From: Enterobacter sp. Bisph1
Lineage (GTDB): Bacteria > Pseudomonadota > Gammaproteobacteria > Enterobacterales > Enterobacteriaceae
Length of the DNA stretch: 64,000 nucleotides
Assembly (NCBI RefSeq): GCF_000814905.1
Contig: NZ_JXAG01000032.1
Span: 115,001 to 179,000 of the forward strand
Reading direction: 5' to 3'
Shown here: in pieces, positions 38,825-48,977 of the stretch
Layout: each line of letters opens with the position of its first letter
How positions within the stretch are numbered: the stretch's first letter is position 1
The notes under the pieces: model-generated
What the model saw: only the letters and a program-made list of their open reading frames with translations
The model's database searches: none
What the model was told of the DNA's origin: nothing
Translations under genes and position numbers: made by a program

Positions 38825-40096
38825 ATGCGCAAAACAGGGCATATGCGCTGGTACATGTTATCGCTGGTAACGCTGGGTACCATTCTTTGCTATTTAACCA
38901 GGAACACCATCTCTGCCGCTGCGCCAACGCTGCAAAGCGATCTGCATATTACGACGCAGCAGTATTCCTATATTATCGCCACCTTCTCCGCCTGCTATAC
39001 CATTGCCCAACCCATCGCAGGCTACGTGCTCGATACGCTGGGAACCAAAGCGGGCTACGCCGTATTTGGTGTGCTATGGGGCGTGTTTTGTATTGGCGCT
39101 TCCTTCGCCACCGGCTGGAAAGGGCTGGCGCTGTTTCGTGGGCTGGGCGGTTTTGCGGAAAGCGCGATGATTCCGGCAGGATTAAAATCCGTTACTGAAT
39201 GGTTTCCGGACAGCGAACGTTCAGTCGCCGTAGGTTATTTCAATGTCGGCTCCTCAATCGGCGCGGTGATTGCGCCGCCGATGGTGGCATGGGCGATCTT
39301 TACGCAGAACTGGCGGCTGGCATTTATTATTGTCGGCTGCGCCAGCATTCTGTGGGGGATCGGCTGGCTGCTGGTCTACAAACGCCCTGCTCACTGCAAA
39401 ACCCTCAGCACAGAAGAGTACCGTTTTATTACCGGTGGTCAGCCCGAAAAAATTCGGGTGGAAAAAGTGCGCATTGGTCAGCTGCTGCGCCAGCGTAAAT
39501 TCTGGGGGATTGCGCTACCGCGCTTTCTGGCTGAGCCGGCCTGGGGAACTTTTAACGCCTGGATCCCGATGTTTATGGCCCATGCTTATGGTTTCAATCT
39601 AAAAGATATTGCCATGTTCGCCTGGATCCCGATGCTCTTCGCCGATATGGGATGCGTCATCGGTGGTTACTTACCGGGCTTGTTCCAGAAACTGTTCGGC
39701 GTGAATATCATAGTCTCCCGTAAACTGGTGGTGACCCTTGGCGCAGCGCTGATGATCCTGCCCGGTACTGTGGGATTATTTAATAATCCGATGGTGGCCA
39801 TTGCCCTGCTATGCGTGGGCGGGTTTGCGCACCAATCTCTTTCAGGTGCTTTAATTACCCTCTCTTCAGATATGTTTGATTCGGGGGAAGTGGCCACCGC
39901 CAATGGTTTTACCGGCATGGCGGCATGGAGCGCCAGCACGCTATTTGCGCTGGTGGTTGGGGCGCTGGCGGATACGCTGGGTTTTAGCCCGTTGTTTGCC
40001 GTACTCTCGGTGTTTGATGTTGTGGGCGCAATTGTGTTGTGGACGTTGCTGAAAACGCCACAGGAAGCGCCACTCGTCATGCAGGAAAGTCAATAA
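38825..40096 (+). CDS. MFS transporter, ExuT-like hexuronate/anion:cation symporter
   Basis: Encodes 423 residues with twelve predicted membrane segments. It is strongly similar along its length to E. coli ExuT as I recall it, for example RWYM..LVTLGT..YLTRNT, QQYSYIIA, VGYFNVGSSIGA, FWGIALPRFLAEPAWGTFNAW and ANGFTGMAAW. It is thus a proton-coupled carrier of hexuronates (galacturonate, glucuronate) or a related sugar acid. True exuT normally lies near the uxaCA genes, so this may be a paralogue with another substrate; no catabolic gene accompanies it. It fills the place of yciGFE between trpA and ompW in K-12. A CRP site upstream suggests glucose repression. Confidence 0.85.
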   Translation: MRKTGHMRWYMLSLVTLGTILCYLTRNTISAAAPTLQSDLHITTQQYSYIIATFSACYTIAQPIAGYVLDTLGTKAGYAVFGVLWGVFCIGASFATGWKGLALFRGLGGFAESAMIPAGLKSVTEWFPDSERSVAVGYFNVGSSIGAVIAPPMVAWAIFTQNWRLAFIIVGCASILWGIGWLLVYKRPAHCKTLSTEEYRFITGGQPEKIRVEKVRIGQLLRQRKFWGIALPRFLAEPAWGTFNAWIPMFMAHAYGFNLKDIAMFAWIPMLFADMGCVIGGYLPGLFQKLFGVNIIVSRKLVVTLGAALMILPGTVGLFNNPMVAIALLCVGGFAHQSLSGALITLSSDMFDSGEVATANGFTGMAAWSASTLFALVVGALADTLGFSPLFAVLSVFDVVGAIVLWTLLKTPQEAPLVMQESQ

Positions 40097-40108
40097 GCAG
40101 GAAAATAT

Positions 40109-40137
40109 GGAAACGGGTGCATCTCAAACCCGTTTCC
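40109..40137. terminator. Hairpin between the ExuT-like gene and ompW
   Basis: GGAAACGGGT (40109-40118) pairs with ACCCGTTTCC (40128-40137). On the minus strand ATATTTTCC follows, so it may end both convergent genes. Confidence 0.75.
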
Positions 40138-40146
40138 GCACAACCC

Positions 40147-40782
40147 TTAGAAGCGATAACCTGCCGAGAACATAAATACCCACGGATCCAAACGCGTACT
40201 CACGCTTTGTTGCACGCCGTTCGCTTTAAAACGCACATCGGTATTAATATCCATCCACCATACCGACATGTTAATCAGCCAGTCGCGGTTAATTAAATAA
40301 TCCACCCCCGCCTGTCCGGCGACGCCCCACGAATCTTTCAGGCTTAAATCCGACAGCCCGGCGGCTTTGCCGTTATCGTTAAATTTCTCATCAAAAAAGG
40401 TGGTGTAGTTCACACCCGCGCCAAGATACGGACGCAGTTTGCTTTGGGAATCGCCGAAATACCATTGCGCCATTAACGTTGGCGGCAGGTGGCGCACGGT
40501 GGCGATATCGCCGGTCGGCCCGGTACCAACACGATGGCGAAACGGCGTGGCCGCTAACAATTCAATACCTACATTGTCGGTCGCCATCCATGTCATCGTC
40601 ACACCGAGCTGGGTATTATTGTTGACGTTAAAACTGCCCAGACTCCCCAGAACGTTATCAGAACCTTCCGTTGGACGCACGGTTGCGGAACCGGCGCGAA
40701 GGAAAAATTCGCCCGCGTCATGTGCGTAGGTGCCGGCGGAAAAAGTGCTCAGGATCAATGCTGCCACGGCTAACTTATTCAT
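40147..40782 (-). CDS. ompW: OmpW, outer-membrane beta-barrel
   Basis: Encodes 211 residues from the ATG at 40780-40782 with GGAG five bases upstream; a GTG two codons earlier is possible. A signal peptide ends at about TYA-HDAGEFF. The mature part is an eight-stranded barrel with alternating polar and hydrophobic strands, HLPPTLMAQWYFGD and the C-terminal Phe (FSAGYRF) recognised by the Bam complex. OmpW forms a narrow hydrophobic channel and is controlled by oxygen and oxidative stress in E. coli. An inverted repeat lies 60 bases upstream. Confidence 0.95.
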   Translation of the reverse strand: MNKLAVAALILSTFSAGTYAHDAGEFFLRAGSATVRPTEGSDNVLGSLGSFNVNNNTQLGVTMTWMATDNVGIELLAATPFRHRVGTGPTGDIATVRHLPPTLMAQWYFGDSQSKLRPYLGAGVNYTTFFDEKFNDNGKAAGLSDLSLKDSWGVAGQAGVDYLINRDWLINMSVWWMDINTDVRFKANGVQQSVSTRLDPWVFMFSAGYRF

Positions 40783-40841
40783 ATCCACTCCATGTTTGAG
40801 GTTTTTATTGCGCCGTGAATATACTCATTACTGAGTACAAA

Positions 40842-40860
40842 GTGATCTATCACAGATCAC
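40842..40860. promoter_or_regulatory. Inverted repeat upstream of ompW, candidate CRP/FNR-family site
   Basis: GTGATCT (40842-40848) and AGATCAC (40854-40860) are perfect arms around five bases. The GTGA/TCAC ends resemble CRP sites, but the spacing is not standard. ompW is CRP- and FNR-controlled in E. coli. Confidence 0.45.
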
Positions 40861-41062
40861 ACTCAGCGACGTAATTTAACATTCATTGATCTGAGTTAAT
40901 TTTCACCCGCACGGATATCTACTAATTTCTGTAATTACATCAATTTTCGGCTTTTTAACGCGTTAAAAAATTTCCGCGTTGCCATCTTGTGCCCCTTTTG
41001 CGGCGGAGATAATTTAGTGGCCTGACTATATTTGTTGATGCGTCGTTAAATGCAGGTGCGCT

Positions 41063-41476
41063 ATGAGTTCACTTAACCCGTGCATGTCGTGCGGAGCATG
41101 TTGTGCGTATTTTCGAGTCTCTTTCTATTGGGCGGAAGCGGATGACGCTGGCGGCCCTGTCCCGGCCGCGCTTACCGAGCCGTTAACCCCTTTTCTGCGC
41201 TGCATGAGCGGCACCAATCAAAAACAGTGCCGCTGCACCGCGCTGCAAGGTACGCCAGGCGAGTCGGCTAGCTGCAGCATTTATGAAAATCGGCCGTCGC
41301 CGTGCCGGGAGTTTGCCATGTCGGGGGAATACGGACAGGTGAATGAAGCCTGCGATCGCGCCCGTGCGCGCTACGGATTAGCGCCTCTTTACAAAGATAT
41401 GCTTTTCCATACAACCGGTGATGCTGCCACTGAGGGCCTATTCGGGGTACAATCGCCCGCAGTTCAACACCGCTAA
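41063..41476 (+). CDS. YkgJ-family cysteine-cluster protein
   Basis: Encodes 137 residues. The N-terminal CMSCGACC (Cys 7, 10, 13 and 14) and later cysteines in [27 protein letters not shown] and [11 protein letters not shown] form the CxxCxxxCC pattern of putative zinc- or iron-chelating proteins. No signal peptide is seen, so it is probably cytosolic. Its function is unknown; some relatives are thought to be metal-cluster proteins. The stop is 15 bases before the yciC start, so they may share a transcript. I do not know a gene at this place in K-12. Confidence 0.8.
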   Translation: MSSLNPCMSCGACCAYFRVSFYWAEADDAGGPVPAALTEPLTPFLRCMSGTNQKQCRCTALQGTPGESASCSIYENRPSPCREFAMSGEYGQVNEACDRARARYGLAPLYKDMLFHTTGDAATEGLFGVQSPAVQHR

Positions 41477-41491
41477 ACTCAAGGAGAGTGC

Positions 41492-42235
41492 ATGTCTATC
41501 ACGGCGAAGTCCGTTTACCGTGACACGGGAAATTTTTTTCGTAATCAGTTCATGACGTTTTTACTGATCGCACTATTATGCGCATTGATCTCCGTCGCGC
41601 TTGGGCATGCGTTTTCGCCCAGCGACGCGCAGCTTTCCATTTTGAGCGAAGGGAATGACCTGACGGGTGAAGTTGGCTTATTCGAGCTGGTGCAGAATAT
41701 GACGCCGGAGCAGCAGAATGTGCTGTTACATGCCTCTGCGGCATCGACGTTTGCCGGGCTGATTGCCAACGCTCTGCTGGCAGGCGGCGTACTAATGATG
41801 ATCCAGATGATCTCCGCAGGTCAACGCGTCAGCGCCTTGCGTGCGATTGGTGCCAGCGCGCCGCTGTTGCCAAAGCTGCTGTTACTGATCCTGTTAACCA
41901 CCTTTATCGTGCAGCTCGGCATTATGTTTATTGTCGTCCCCGGCGTGATTCTGGCCATTCTGCTGGCCTTTGCCCCGGTGATGATGGTGCAGGATAAAAT
42001 GGGGGTGTTCGGCGCCATGCGGCAAAGTATGCGCGTGAGCCGGGACAATATGCGTTTGGTGGCGCCTGCGGTCATGGCATGGCTGCTGGGCAAGACGCTG
42101 CTGTTACTGTTTGCGCATAAACTGATTATGTTTTCCCCGGAAGTGGCAGCGATTATCGCCAATACCCTCAGCAATCTGATGTCGGCGGCGCTGTTGGTGT
42201 ATCTCTACCGCCTGTATATGTTGATACGTTCGTGA
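41492..42235 (+). CDS. yciC: YciC, inner-membrane protein (UPF0259)
   Basis: Encodes 247 residues, as in E. coli, with about six hydrophobic segments. It starts [20 protein letters not shown] after AAGGAGAG. Conserved elements are [17 protein letters not shown] and the C-terminal [12 protein letters not shown]. Function is unknown; the family is related to membrane proteins involved in envelope integrity. A GGTTGCCC/GGGCAACC repeat (42243-42266) lies between it and yciB and may reduce read-through. Confidence 0.94.
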   Translation: MSITAKSVYRDTGNFFRNQFMTFLLIALLCALISVALGHAFSPSDAQLSILSEGNDLTGEVGLFELVQNMTPEQQNVLLHASAASTFAGLIANALLAGGVLMMIQMISAGQRVSALRAIGASAPLLPKLLLLILLTTFIVQLGIMFIVVPGVILAILLAFAPVMMVQDKMGVFGAMRQSMRVSRDNMRLVAPAVMAWLLGKTLLLLFAHKLIMFSPEVAAIIANTLSNLMSAALLVYLYRLYMLIRS

Positions 42236-42286
42236 TTGTTCCGGTTGCCCGCGTCGGTGGGCAACCCCTTATGATGGAATCGTAGA

Positions 42287-42829
42287 ATGAAGCAGTTTCT
42301 TGATTTTCTGCCGCTGGTGGTCTTTTTCGCCTTTTACAAACTGTACGATATCTACGCGGCGACTACCGCGCTGATTATTGCCACCGCCATCGTGCTGATT
42401 TACAGCTGGCTGCGCTATCGTAAAGTGGAAAAAATGGCGCTGATCACTTTTGTGCTGGTCGCCGTGTTCGGCGGGCTGACCCTGTTCTTCCATAACGATG
42501 AGTTTATTAAATGGAAGGTCACGGTTATTTACGCGCTGTTTGCAGCGGCGCTGCTCTTCAGCCAGTGGGTAATGAAAAAGCCGCTTATCCAGCGCATGCT
42601 GGGTAAAGAGATAGCATTGCCGGGCCACGTTTGGGGCCGGCTGAATATTGCCTGGGCGCTGTTTTTTATTTTGTGTGGGCTGGCAAATATCTATATTGCC
42701 TTCTGGCTGCCGCAAAATATCTGGGTAAATTTCAAAGTGTTTGGCTTAACTGCCCTGACGCTGCTCTTCACTGTACTGAGCGGCGTCTATATCTACCGCC
42801 ATATGCCCGCTCAGGACGATAAATCCTGA
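42287..42829 (+). CDS. yciB: YciB (IspZ), inner-membrane septation protein A family
   Basis: Encodes 180 residues with five hydrophobic segments, starting [47 protein letters not shown] and the short polar C-terminus are family features. It interacts with cell elongation and division proteins in E. coli, and loss together with DcrB disturbs membrane fluidity (literature). It follows yciC and is ended by a terminator. Confidence 0.95.
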   Translation: MKQFLDFLPLVVFFAFYKLYDIYAATTALIIATAIVLIYSWLRYRKVEKMALITFVLVAVFGGLTLFFHNDEFIKWKVTVIYALFAAALLFSQWVMKKPLIQRMLGKEIALPGHVWGRLNIAWALFFILCGLANIYIAFWLPQNIWVNFKVFGLTALTLLFTVLSGVYIYRHMPAQDDKS

Positions 42830-42836
42830 TACTGGA

Positions 42837-42863
42837 AGCCAGGCCGCAGCGCCTGGCTTTTTT
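42837..42863 (+). terminator. Terminator of yciB
   Basis: AGCCAGGC (42837-42844) pairs with GCCTGGCT (42851-42858) around CGCAGC, with a run of six T. Confidence 0.9.
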
Positions 42864-42929
42864 CTTTCCGAACACCCCGCATTCGTAGTAGCATCCCGCC
42901 CGAAATCCCGCATAACAGAAGAGATAACA

Positions 42930-43328
42930 ATGACAACCCCTCAAGAGACTCCGCAAGGAGAGCTTGTTTTACGCACCTTAGCAATGCCCGCAGATACCAA
43001 TGCCAACGGTGATATCTTCGGCGGCTGGTTAATGTCGCAAATGGATATTGGCGGCGCGATTCAGGCTAAAGAGATTGCCCAGGGTCGCGTGGTAACCGTT
43101 CGGGTGGATGGGATGACATTTCTGCGCCCGGTCGCGGTCGGTGATGTGGTGTGCTGCTACGCGCGTTGCGTGAAGCGTGGCAATACCTCGGTAACCATCA
43201 ATATTGAAGTCTGGGTCAAAAAGGTCTCTTCCGAGCCGATTGGCCAGCGCTATAAAGCAACGGAAGCGCTGTTTATTTATGTTGCGGTGGACAGTGAAGG
43301 AAAACCGCGCCCGCTACCGCAGGCCTGA
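42930..43328 (+). CDS. yciA: YciA, acyl-CoA thioesterase
   Basis: Encodes 132 residues, as in E. coli. The hot-dog fold shows NANGDIFGGWLMSQMDIGGA, with the catalytic Asn/Asp region, and VVTVRVDGMTFLRPVAVGD. It hydrolyses a wide range of acyl-CoAs; in E. coli it is thought to guard CoA pools and to affect membrane lipid synthesis. It has its own promoter after the yciB terminator and converges on tonB. Confidence 0.95.
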   Translation: MTTPQETPQGELVLRTLAMPADTNANGDIFGGWLMSQMDIGGAIQAKEIAQGRVVTVRVDGMTFLRPVAVGDVVCCYARCVKRGNTSVTINIEVWVKKVSSEPIGQRYKATEALFIYVAVDSEGKPRPLPQA

Positions 43329-43335
43329 AAAACAA

Positions 43336-43360
43336 AGCCTCCTGGCGGAGGCTGATTTTT
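43336..43360. terminator. Bidirectional terminator between yciA and tonB
   Basis: AGCCTCC (43336-43342) pairs with GGAGGCT (43347-43353) around TGGC; GATTTTT follows on plus and GTTTTTCAGG on minus. Confidence 0.82.
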
Positions 43361-44078
43361 ATTCCATTGACGCCCCGCCATTAAGACGGAACACCACATT
43401 AACGATCAGGCCTGAACCGGGTTTTCCGGGTTCATAGCGCCATTTGCGCATCGCCGCTTTCACTTCGCGTTCAAACATATTCGCCGGTTGTGCGGATAAA
43501 ATTTCTACGTTCTCCACGCGGCCATCTGCCGTAACGTCAAATTTCACCCTCACCCGCCCTTCAATACGCAGCGCCTGCGCCCGTGCCGGGTACTGCGGTT
43601 GGTTGCGGCTCAGGGCGCGCGGACCCGCTGGAACAGACGGTGCCGGCTTCGTTGCCGTCGACGGTGCCGCCTCAGGCGCAGTGCGAGTCGGCGCGTTATT
43701 CTGGAACGGCGAAGCAGGCTGCGGCGTGACCGGTTTTACTTCACGCTTCGGCTGCTCAACCTTTTTCTCCGGTTTCGGCTTAGGTTTTGGCTTCGGCTGC
43801 GGTTTGGGCTTTTCAATCACCACCGGGGCTTCTTTCGGCGGTTCAGGGACCGGTTCCGGCTCGGGTTCTGGTGCCGCGACCGGCTCCGGCGGCTGTACCA
43901 CCTGCGGCGGTTCCAGCTCGGCAGGCGCAACCATGGTGACAGAAATGGGCTGCGCGGGTGCGGGCAGTTCAATAACCTGATGTACCGAGGTATAAAGCAG
44001 ACCCGCCACGACGGCACCGTGAATAGCAACGGACAACAGCGTCGGCCAGGGAAAGCGGCGAGGTAAATCAAGGGTCAT
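43359..44078 (-). CDS. tonB: TonB, energy transducer for outer-membrane transport
   Basis: Encodes 239 residues from the ATG at 44076-44078 ([12 protein letters not shown]); an ATG three codons upstream is an alternative. The N-terminal anchor [18 protein letters not shown] contains the His that couples to ExbB/ExbD. A Pro-rich spacer follows, with EP repeats ([12 protein letters not shown]) then KP repeats ([14 protein letters not shown]). The C-terminal domain has [20 protein letters not shown], which contacts the TonB box of receptors through the Gln-Pro region. It spans the periplasm. A Fur-like site lies 48 bases upstream. Confidence 0.97.
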   Translation of the reverse strand: MTLDLPRRFPWPTLLSVAIHGAVVAGLLYTSVHQVIELPAPAQPISVTMVAPAELEPPQVVQPPEPVAAPEPEPEPVPEPPKEAPVVIEKPKPQPKPKPKPKPEKKVEQPKREVKPVTPQPASPFQNNAPTRTAPEAAPSTATKPAPSVPAGPRALSRNQPQYPARAQALRIEGRVRVKFDVTADGRVENVEILSAQPANMFEREVKAAMRKWRYEPGKPGSGLIVNVVFRLNGGASME

Positions 44079-44125
44079 TGAAGTCATATTTATGTCAGTT
44101 AAAAAGCCAGGGCTAGATTTTAAAT

Positions 44126-44144
44126 GCAAATAGCAATCATATTC
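44126..44144 (-). promoter_or_regulatory. Candidate Fur box of tonB
   Basis: Read on the minus strand, GAATATGATTGCTATTTGC matches the 19-base Fur consensus at 11 positions. It lies in the tonB promoter region, and tonB is iron-repressed by Fur in E. coli. Confidence 0.55.
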
Positions 44145-44298
44145 AACAAGCCATCGCCTGCGCCGGCTATTTAGTTCGGTAAATGGACAATAAAACCGCA
44201 CAAATTGCAGGGTGAGTTTTACCTTCACTATCTTTGCGTTGCAGTTGCGTCACCTTTCACATAGGGTATGGCTTTCTTATCTGTTAGGAGCTCTGCCC

Positions 44299-44595
44299 GT
44301 GCTTTACGTTATTTTTGCTGAAGATAATGCTGACTCACTCGAAAAACGTTCGTCAGTGCGCCCGGCCCATCTGGCGCGCCTGCAATTGCTGCGTGATGAA
44401 GGCCGCCTGCTGACGGCGGGCCCGATGCCTGCTGTTGACAGCAACGATCCGGGCGCTGCCGGTTTCACCGGATCAACGGTGATTGCTGAATTTGCATCGC
44501 TGGAAGCGGCGAAATCCTGGGCAGAAGCCGACCCCTACGTTGCCGCCGGGGTATACCAGAACGTGACGGTGAAACCGTTCAAAAAAGTCTTCTAA
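44299..44595 (+). CDS. yciI: YciI, small YCII-domain protein
   Basis: Encodes 98 residues from a GTG at 44299 with TAGGAG eight bases upstream; the open frame up to 44212 is rejected. The YCII domain shows the His/Asp pair of the active-site-like pocket (RPAHLARL and [12 protein letters not shown]) and [19 protein letters not shown]. It is a ferredoxin-like dimer of unknown function; a Haemophilus homologue has been linked to dehalogenase-like folds. Divergent from tonB. Confidence 0.94.
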   Translation: MLYVIFAEDNADSLEKRSSVRPAHLARLQLLRDEGRLLTAGPMPAVDSNDPGAAGFTGSTVIAEFASLEAAKSWAEADPYVAAGVYQNVTVKPFKKVF

Positions 44596-44601
44596 CACCA
44601 G

Positions 44602-44620
44602 GACCCGCCAGCTGCGGGTC
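44602..44620 (+). terminator. Probable terminator of yciI
   Basis: GACCCGC (44602-44608) pairs with GCGGGTC (44614-44620), seven bases after the yciI stop; the tail TTAAAC is weak. Confidence 0.65.
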
Positions 44621-44736
44621 TTAAACTTCCAAAGATTCTGTTTAATCGCCTGGGCAGCGCTTTGTAACAGCAGGCTGTCGCCCATCCACGATGATCAATG
44701 CTTACTCAGCGCCAACGATAAAGCGCTAAAACAACA

Positions 44737-44757
44737 CGGGCACCTGTTCGGTGCCCG
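44737..44757 (-). terminator. Terminator of yciY
   Basis: On the minus strand CGGGCACC pairs with GGTGCCCG around GAACA, then TGTTGTTTT follows. It starts four bases after the yciY stop. Confidence 0.8.
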
Positions 44758-44761
44758 GCTA

Positions 44762-44935
44762 TCAAAGATCGTAGATGGCGAATAACAGCACATTACGATG
44801 GCGGTTGGTGCCGCATTTCCTGATGGTATGGATGCGCATATTGCGGCGGGATTGCGCTTCCAGCCAGCGTGCTTTACGGCGATTTGTCTGCCGCACCATA
44901 CGCCAGCGTCCTACTTCCGTTCTACTCCGCTTCAT
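44762..44935 (-). CDS. yciY: YciY, small basic protein
   Basis: Encodes 57 residues starting MKRSRTEVGRWRM, the length and start of E. coli YciY as I recall; a frame extending to 45040 is not conserved. It is extremely basic (many Arg/Lys, for example RRKARWLEAQSRRNMRIH) and could bind nucleic acid or ribosomes, but that is inference. It is divergent from clsA and has its own terminator, so it is probably expressed on its own. Confidence 0.85.
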   Translation of the reverse strand: MKRSRTEVGRWRMVRQTNRRKARWLEAQSRRNMRIHTIRKCGTNRHRNVLLFAIYDL

Positions 44936-45074
44936 TTTTACAACTCGAGACTTAACGAAAGGGCCATTATAGCCGCTGGCCTGCGCCAGACCAGCGGTTT
45001 TCGGCGTTTTTATTTGCCAGATGGATGCGGATGCGTACACTCATGAAATACGGTTTTTAAAAGGATTTTTATTT

Positions 45075-46535
45075 ATGTCCGCTTTTTACACGGTAATGAG
45101 TTGGCTGATTTTTGTAGGTTACTGGCTACTGATTGCTGGTGTGACATTGCGCATATTAATGAAACGCCGTGCGGTAACCTCCGCAATGGCGTGGCTACTG
45201 ATTATCTACATCCTGCCGCTGGTGGGCATCATCGCCTATTTATCCCTCGGTGAATTACATCTGGGCAAACGCCGCGCAGAACGTGCCCGCGCCATGTGGC
45301 CGTCAACGGCGAAATGGCTAAACGACTTAAAGAGTTTTAAGCGCATTTTCGCGACGGAAAACAGCAACGTCGCCGCGTCGTTATTCAAACTCTGCGAACG
45401 TCGCCAGGGCATTGCCGGAGTAAAAGGCAACCAGCTGCAGCTGCTTACCTCGACCGACGATGTTATGCAGGCGCTGATCCGCGATATTCAACTGGCGCGA
45501 CACAATATTGAGATGGTGTTCTATATCTGGCAGCCTGGCGGGATGGCGGACCAGGTCGCGGAATCGTTAATGTCTGCGGCGCGGCGTGGCGTGCACTGCC
45601 GCCTGTTGCTGGACTCCGCAGGCAGCGTAGCTTTTTTCCGCAGCCCGTGGGCGACCATGCTGCGCAATTCCGGTGTGGAAGTCGTCGAGGCTTTAAAAGT
45701 GAATATTATGCGTGTTTTTCTGCGACGCATGGATTTACGCCAGCACCGTAAAATAGTGCTGATTGATAACTATATTGCCTACACCGGCAGCATGAATCTG
45801 GTCGATCCGCGCTTCTTTAAGCAGGACGCGGGCGTAGGGCAATGGGTCGATTTAATGGCGCGCATGGAGGGCCCGGTCGCGACGGCAATGGGCATTGTTT
45901 ACTCCTGCGATTGGGAGATAGAGACCGGCAAGCGCATTCTTCCTCCGCCGCCGGATGCCAATATTATGCCTTTTGAAGAGGCCAGTGGGCACACCATTCA
46001 TACCATTGCGTCCGGGCCGGGATTTCCCGAGGATTTGATTCACCAGGCGTTGCTCACCGCCGTGTATGCCTCACGGGAATATCTGATTATGACTACGCCC
46101 TATTTCGTGCCGAGCGACGATCTGCTGCATGCGATCTGTACCGCAGCACAGCGCGGCGTGGATGTCAGTATTATTCTGCCACGTAAAAACGACTCGCTGC
46201 TGGTCGGCTGGGCCAGTCGGGCATTTTTTGGTGAACTGTTAGCAGCGGGGGTGAAAATCTACCAGTTTGAAGGCGGATTATTGCATACCAAAAGCGTGCT
46301 GGTTGACGGTGAATTAAGCCTCGTGGGGACGGTGAATCTGGATATGCGCAGTTTATGGCTTAATTTTGAAATTACGCTGGCGATTGACGATGCCGGTTTT
46401 GGCGGCGATCTTGCGGCAGTGCAGGATGATTATATCTCCCGTTCGCGTTTGCTGGATCCACGTTTGTGGATAAAACGGCCGTTCTGGCACCGCATTGCTG
46501 AACGACTGTTTTACTTCTTCAGTCCGTTGCTGTAA
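45075..46535 (+). CDS. clsA: Cardiolipin synthase A
   Basis: Encodes 486 residues, the E. coli length, starting [15 protein letters not shown] is upstream. Two N-terminal membrane segments are followed by two phospholipase-D motifs: [18 protein letters not shown] (HKD 1) and [18 protein letters not shown] (HKD 2). It joins two phosphatidylglycerol molecules to cardiolipin and glycerol in the inner membrane. The catalytic His, Lys and Asp are present in both motifs. Confidence 0.97.
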   Translation: MSAFYTVMSWLIFVGYWLLIAGVTLRILMKRRAVTSAMAWLLIIYILPLVGIIAYLSLGELHLGKRRAERARAMWPSTAKWLNDLKSFKRIFATENSNVAASLFKLCERRQGIAGVKGNQLQLLTSTDDVMQALIRDIQLARHNIEMVFYIWQPGGMADQVAESLMSAARRGVHCRLLLDSAGSVAFFRSPWATMLRNSGVEVVEALKVNIMRVFLRRMDLRQHRKIVLIDNYIAYTGSMNLVDPRFFKQDAGVGQWVDLMARMEGPVATAMGIVYSCDWEIETGKRILPPPPDANIMPFEEASGHTIHTIASGPGFPEDLIHQALLTAVYASREYLIMTTPYFVPSDDLLHAICTAAQRGVDVSIILPRKNDSLLVGWASRAFFGELLAAGVKIYQFEGGLLHTKSVLVDGELSLVGTVNLDMRSLWLNFEITLAIDDAGFGGDLAAVQDDYISRSRLLDPRLWIKRPFWHRIAERLFYFFSPLL

Positions 46536-46556
46536 AACGTGCCCAACAGACGCTAA

Positions 46557-46895
<339 letters not shown>

Positions 46896-46910
46896 GCGAC
46901 AGAAAAGAGA

Positions 46911-46943
46911 AAGGGCTGACCCTAAACGGTCAGCCCTTTTTTA
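46911..46943. terminator. Terminator between yciU and oppF
   Basis: AAGGGCTGACC (46911-46921) pairs over 11 bp with GGTCAGCCCTT (46928-46938), followed by T. It ends the clsA-yciU unit and lies just beyond the oppF stop. Confidence 0.93.
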
Positions 46944-46951
46944 TTCCGCTG

Positions 46952-47956
46952 TTACAGCGGATCGACTTTCAGGCAGGAAACCGCATGGCGGAAGCTGCCC
47001 TCGAGCACCGGGCGCGTCTGCGCACATTCCGGTCCGGCAATTGGGCAGCGGGTACGGAACACGCAGCCTGACGGCGGATTGATCGGCGACGGGAGATCCC
47101 CTTCCAGCAGCTGGATGGTTTTGTTCTTTTCCAAATCCGGATCCGGCACCGGCACCGCTGACATCAGCGCGCGGGTATAAGGATGCAGCGGGTTCTGGTA
47201 AACCTCATCGTAGGTGCCCAACTCTACCGCATGGCCCAGATACATCACCAGCACACGGTCAGAGATATGCTTCACGACGGCCAAATCATGGGCGATAAAG
47301 ATCAGCGACAGCCCCATTTCACGTTGCAGCTGCTGCAGCAGGTTCACCACCTGCGCCTGAATCGATACATCCAGCGCGGAGACCGGTTCGTCACAGATAA
47401 TCAGCTTCGGTTCCAGAATCAACGCCCGGGCGATACCGATACGCTGACACTGACCGCCGGAAAATTCGTGGGGATAGCGGTTAATCAGGTTCGGCAGCAG
47501 ACCCACTTTCATCATCATCGCTTTTACACGGTCGCGCACTTCCTGACGCGGCATGCGCGGATGATAAGTGCGTAACGGCTCGGCGATGATTTCGCCGATG
47601 GTCATACGCGGGTTCAGTGACGCCAGCGGATCCTGGAAAATCATCTGGATATCGCTGCGCACGTCGCGCCACTCTTCCTGCTTCATCCCCAGCAGATCTT
47701 TGCCCAGCCAGGCCACTTTTCCGTCAGTAGCCTTTACCAGGCCAATAATGGCGCGCGCGAAGGTGGATTTACCGCAGCCGGACTCACCTACCACGCCGAG
47801 GGTTTCCCCTTCATATAACCGCAGAGTGACGCCATCGACGGCTTTCAGGGTTTTTGGCGGCTGCCAGAACCACTGTTTGCCATCTTTGATATCGAAATGC
47901 ACCTTCAGGTCGGCGATTTCCAGCAGAACTTTTCTCTCTTCAATTGAGGTATTCAT
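46952..47956 (-). CDS. oppF: OppF, oligopeptide ABC transporter ATPase
   Basis: Encodes 334 residues, as in E. coli. Walker [11 protein letters not shown]-loop [14 protein letters not shown], signature [15 protein letters not shown], Walker [13 protein letters not shown] and switch His in [11 protein letters not shown] are intact. The C-terminal oligopeptide-ATPase domain ([16 protein letters not shown]) carries cysteines that may hold a [4Fe-4S] cluster in this family. Its ATG overlaps the oppD stop by four bases. Confidence 0.97.
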   Translation of the reverse strand: MNTSIEERKVLLEIADLKVHFDIKDGKQWFWQPPKTLKAVDGVTLRLYEGETLGVVGESGCGKSTFARAIIGLVKATDGKVAWLGKDLLGMKQEEWRDVRSDIQMIFQDPLASLNPRMTIGEIIAEPLRTYHPRMPRQEVRDRVKAMMMKVGLLPNLINRYPHEFSGGQCQRIGIARALILEPKLIICDEPVSALDVSIQAQVVNLLQQLQREMGLSLIFIAHDLAVVKHISDRVLVMYLGHAVELGTYDEVYQNPLHPYTRALMSAVPVPDPDLEKNKTIQLLEGDLPSPINPPSGCVFRTRCPIAGPECAQTRPVLEGSFRHAVSCLKVDPL

Positions 47957-48966
47957 ACCAGTTCCTCCACCGGCTTAAAGCAGGCACGCAGGCGGCCCGG
48001 GGCAAACTCCTCCAGCGGTGGAGCATTGTTACAGATCTCCATCGCATGCGGGCAGCGCGGCTTAAACGGGCAGCCTTTCGGCAGGCGCAGCAGGTTTGGC
48101 GGGTTGCCGGGAATGGTCAACAGCGCTTCGCCTTCGGTATCAAGACGGGGAACCGCATTCAGCAGGCCAATCGAATACGGATGCGACGGCTGATAGAATA
48201 CATCCCGCGCTTTACCGTATTCCATGGTGCGCCCGGCATACATCACCAGCACTTTATCGCAGATACCTGCCACTACGCCCAGATCGTGGGTAATCATAAT
48301 AATCGCGGTATTGAATTCACGCTTCAGCTCGTTCAACAGCGTCATGATTTGTGCCTGAACCGTCACGTCCAGCGCGGTGGTGGGTTCATCGGCAATCAGC
48401 AGTTTGGGTCGGCACATCAGGGCCATCGCAATCATCACGCGCTGGCGCATCCCACCGGAGAATTCGTGCGGATACATGCGCATGCGCTTACGCGCTTCCG
48501 GCATTTTTACCGCGTCGAGCATTTTGACAGACTCTTCGAACGCTTCCGCTTTGTTGAGGCCCTTATGCAGCATCAACACTTCCATCAACTGCTCGCCGAC
48601 ACGCATATAGGGATTCAGCGAGGTCATCGGATCCTGGAAAATCATCGAGATCTGCTCGGCACGCAGCTTGTTCAACGCAGCTTCCGGTAAATTAAGGATC
48701 TCTTTACCGTTGAAGGTGGCGGAACCGCCGATTCGCCCGTTTGTCGCCAGCAGCCCCATCAGGGCAAAGGCGGTCTGCGATTTACCGGAGCCGGACTCGC
48801 CGACAATACCCAGCGTTTCACCGGCACGCAGCGAGAAGTTCAGGTCGTTGACCGCCGTAACATCGCCATCGGGGGTCTGAAAAGTGACTCGCAGATCTTT
48901 CACATCCAGCAGAAGTGAGGATTGCTGCTGCGTCGCCGACGCAAATGAGGTTTCAGTGATACTCAT
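47953..48966 (-). CDS. oppD: OppD, oligopeptide ABC transporter ATPase
   Basis: Encodes 337 residues. Walker [12 protein letters not shown]-loop [14 protein letters not shown], signature [15 protein letters not shown], Walker [13 protein letters not shown] and the H-loop [11 protein letters not shown] are present. The C-terminal extension has [14 protein letters not shown] with the family cysteines. OppD and OppF form the heterodimeric motor on the cytosolic face. It begins 11 bases after the oppC stop. Confidence 0.97.
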   Translation of the reverse strand: MSITETSFASATQQQSSLLLDVKDLRVTFQTPDGDVTAVNDLNFSLRAGETLGIVGESGSGKSQTAFALMGLLATNGRIGGSATFNGKEILNLPEAALNKLRAEQISMIFQDPMTSLNPYMRVGEQLMEVLMLHKGLNKAEAFEESVKMLDAVKMPEARKRMRMYPHEFSGGMRQRVMIAMALMCRPKLLIADEPTTALDVTVQAQIMTLLNELKREFNTAIIMITHDLGVVAGICDKVLVMYAGRTMEYGKARDVFYQPSHPYSIGLLNAVPRLDTEGEALLTIPGNPPNLLRLPKGCPFKPRCPHAMEICNNAPPLEEFAPGRLRACFKPVEELV

Positions 48967-48977
48967 ACCCGCACTCC

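Noticed and set aside
43444..43980. A Gly/Ser-rich frame opposite tonB that looks like a structural protein
   Set aside because: The repeats are the complement of the EP and KP codons of the TonB spacer.
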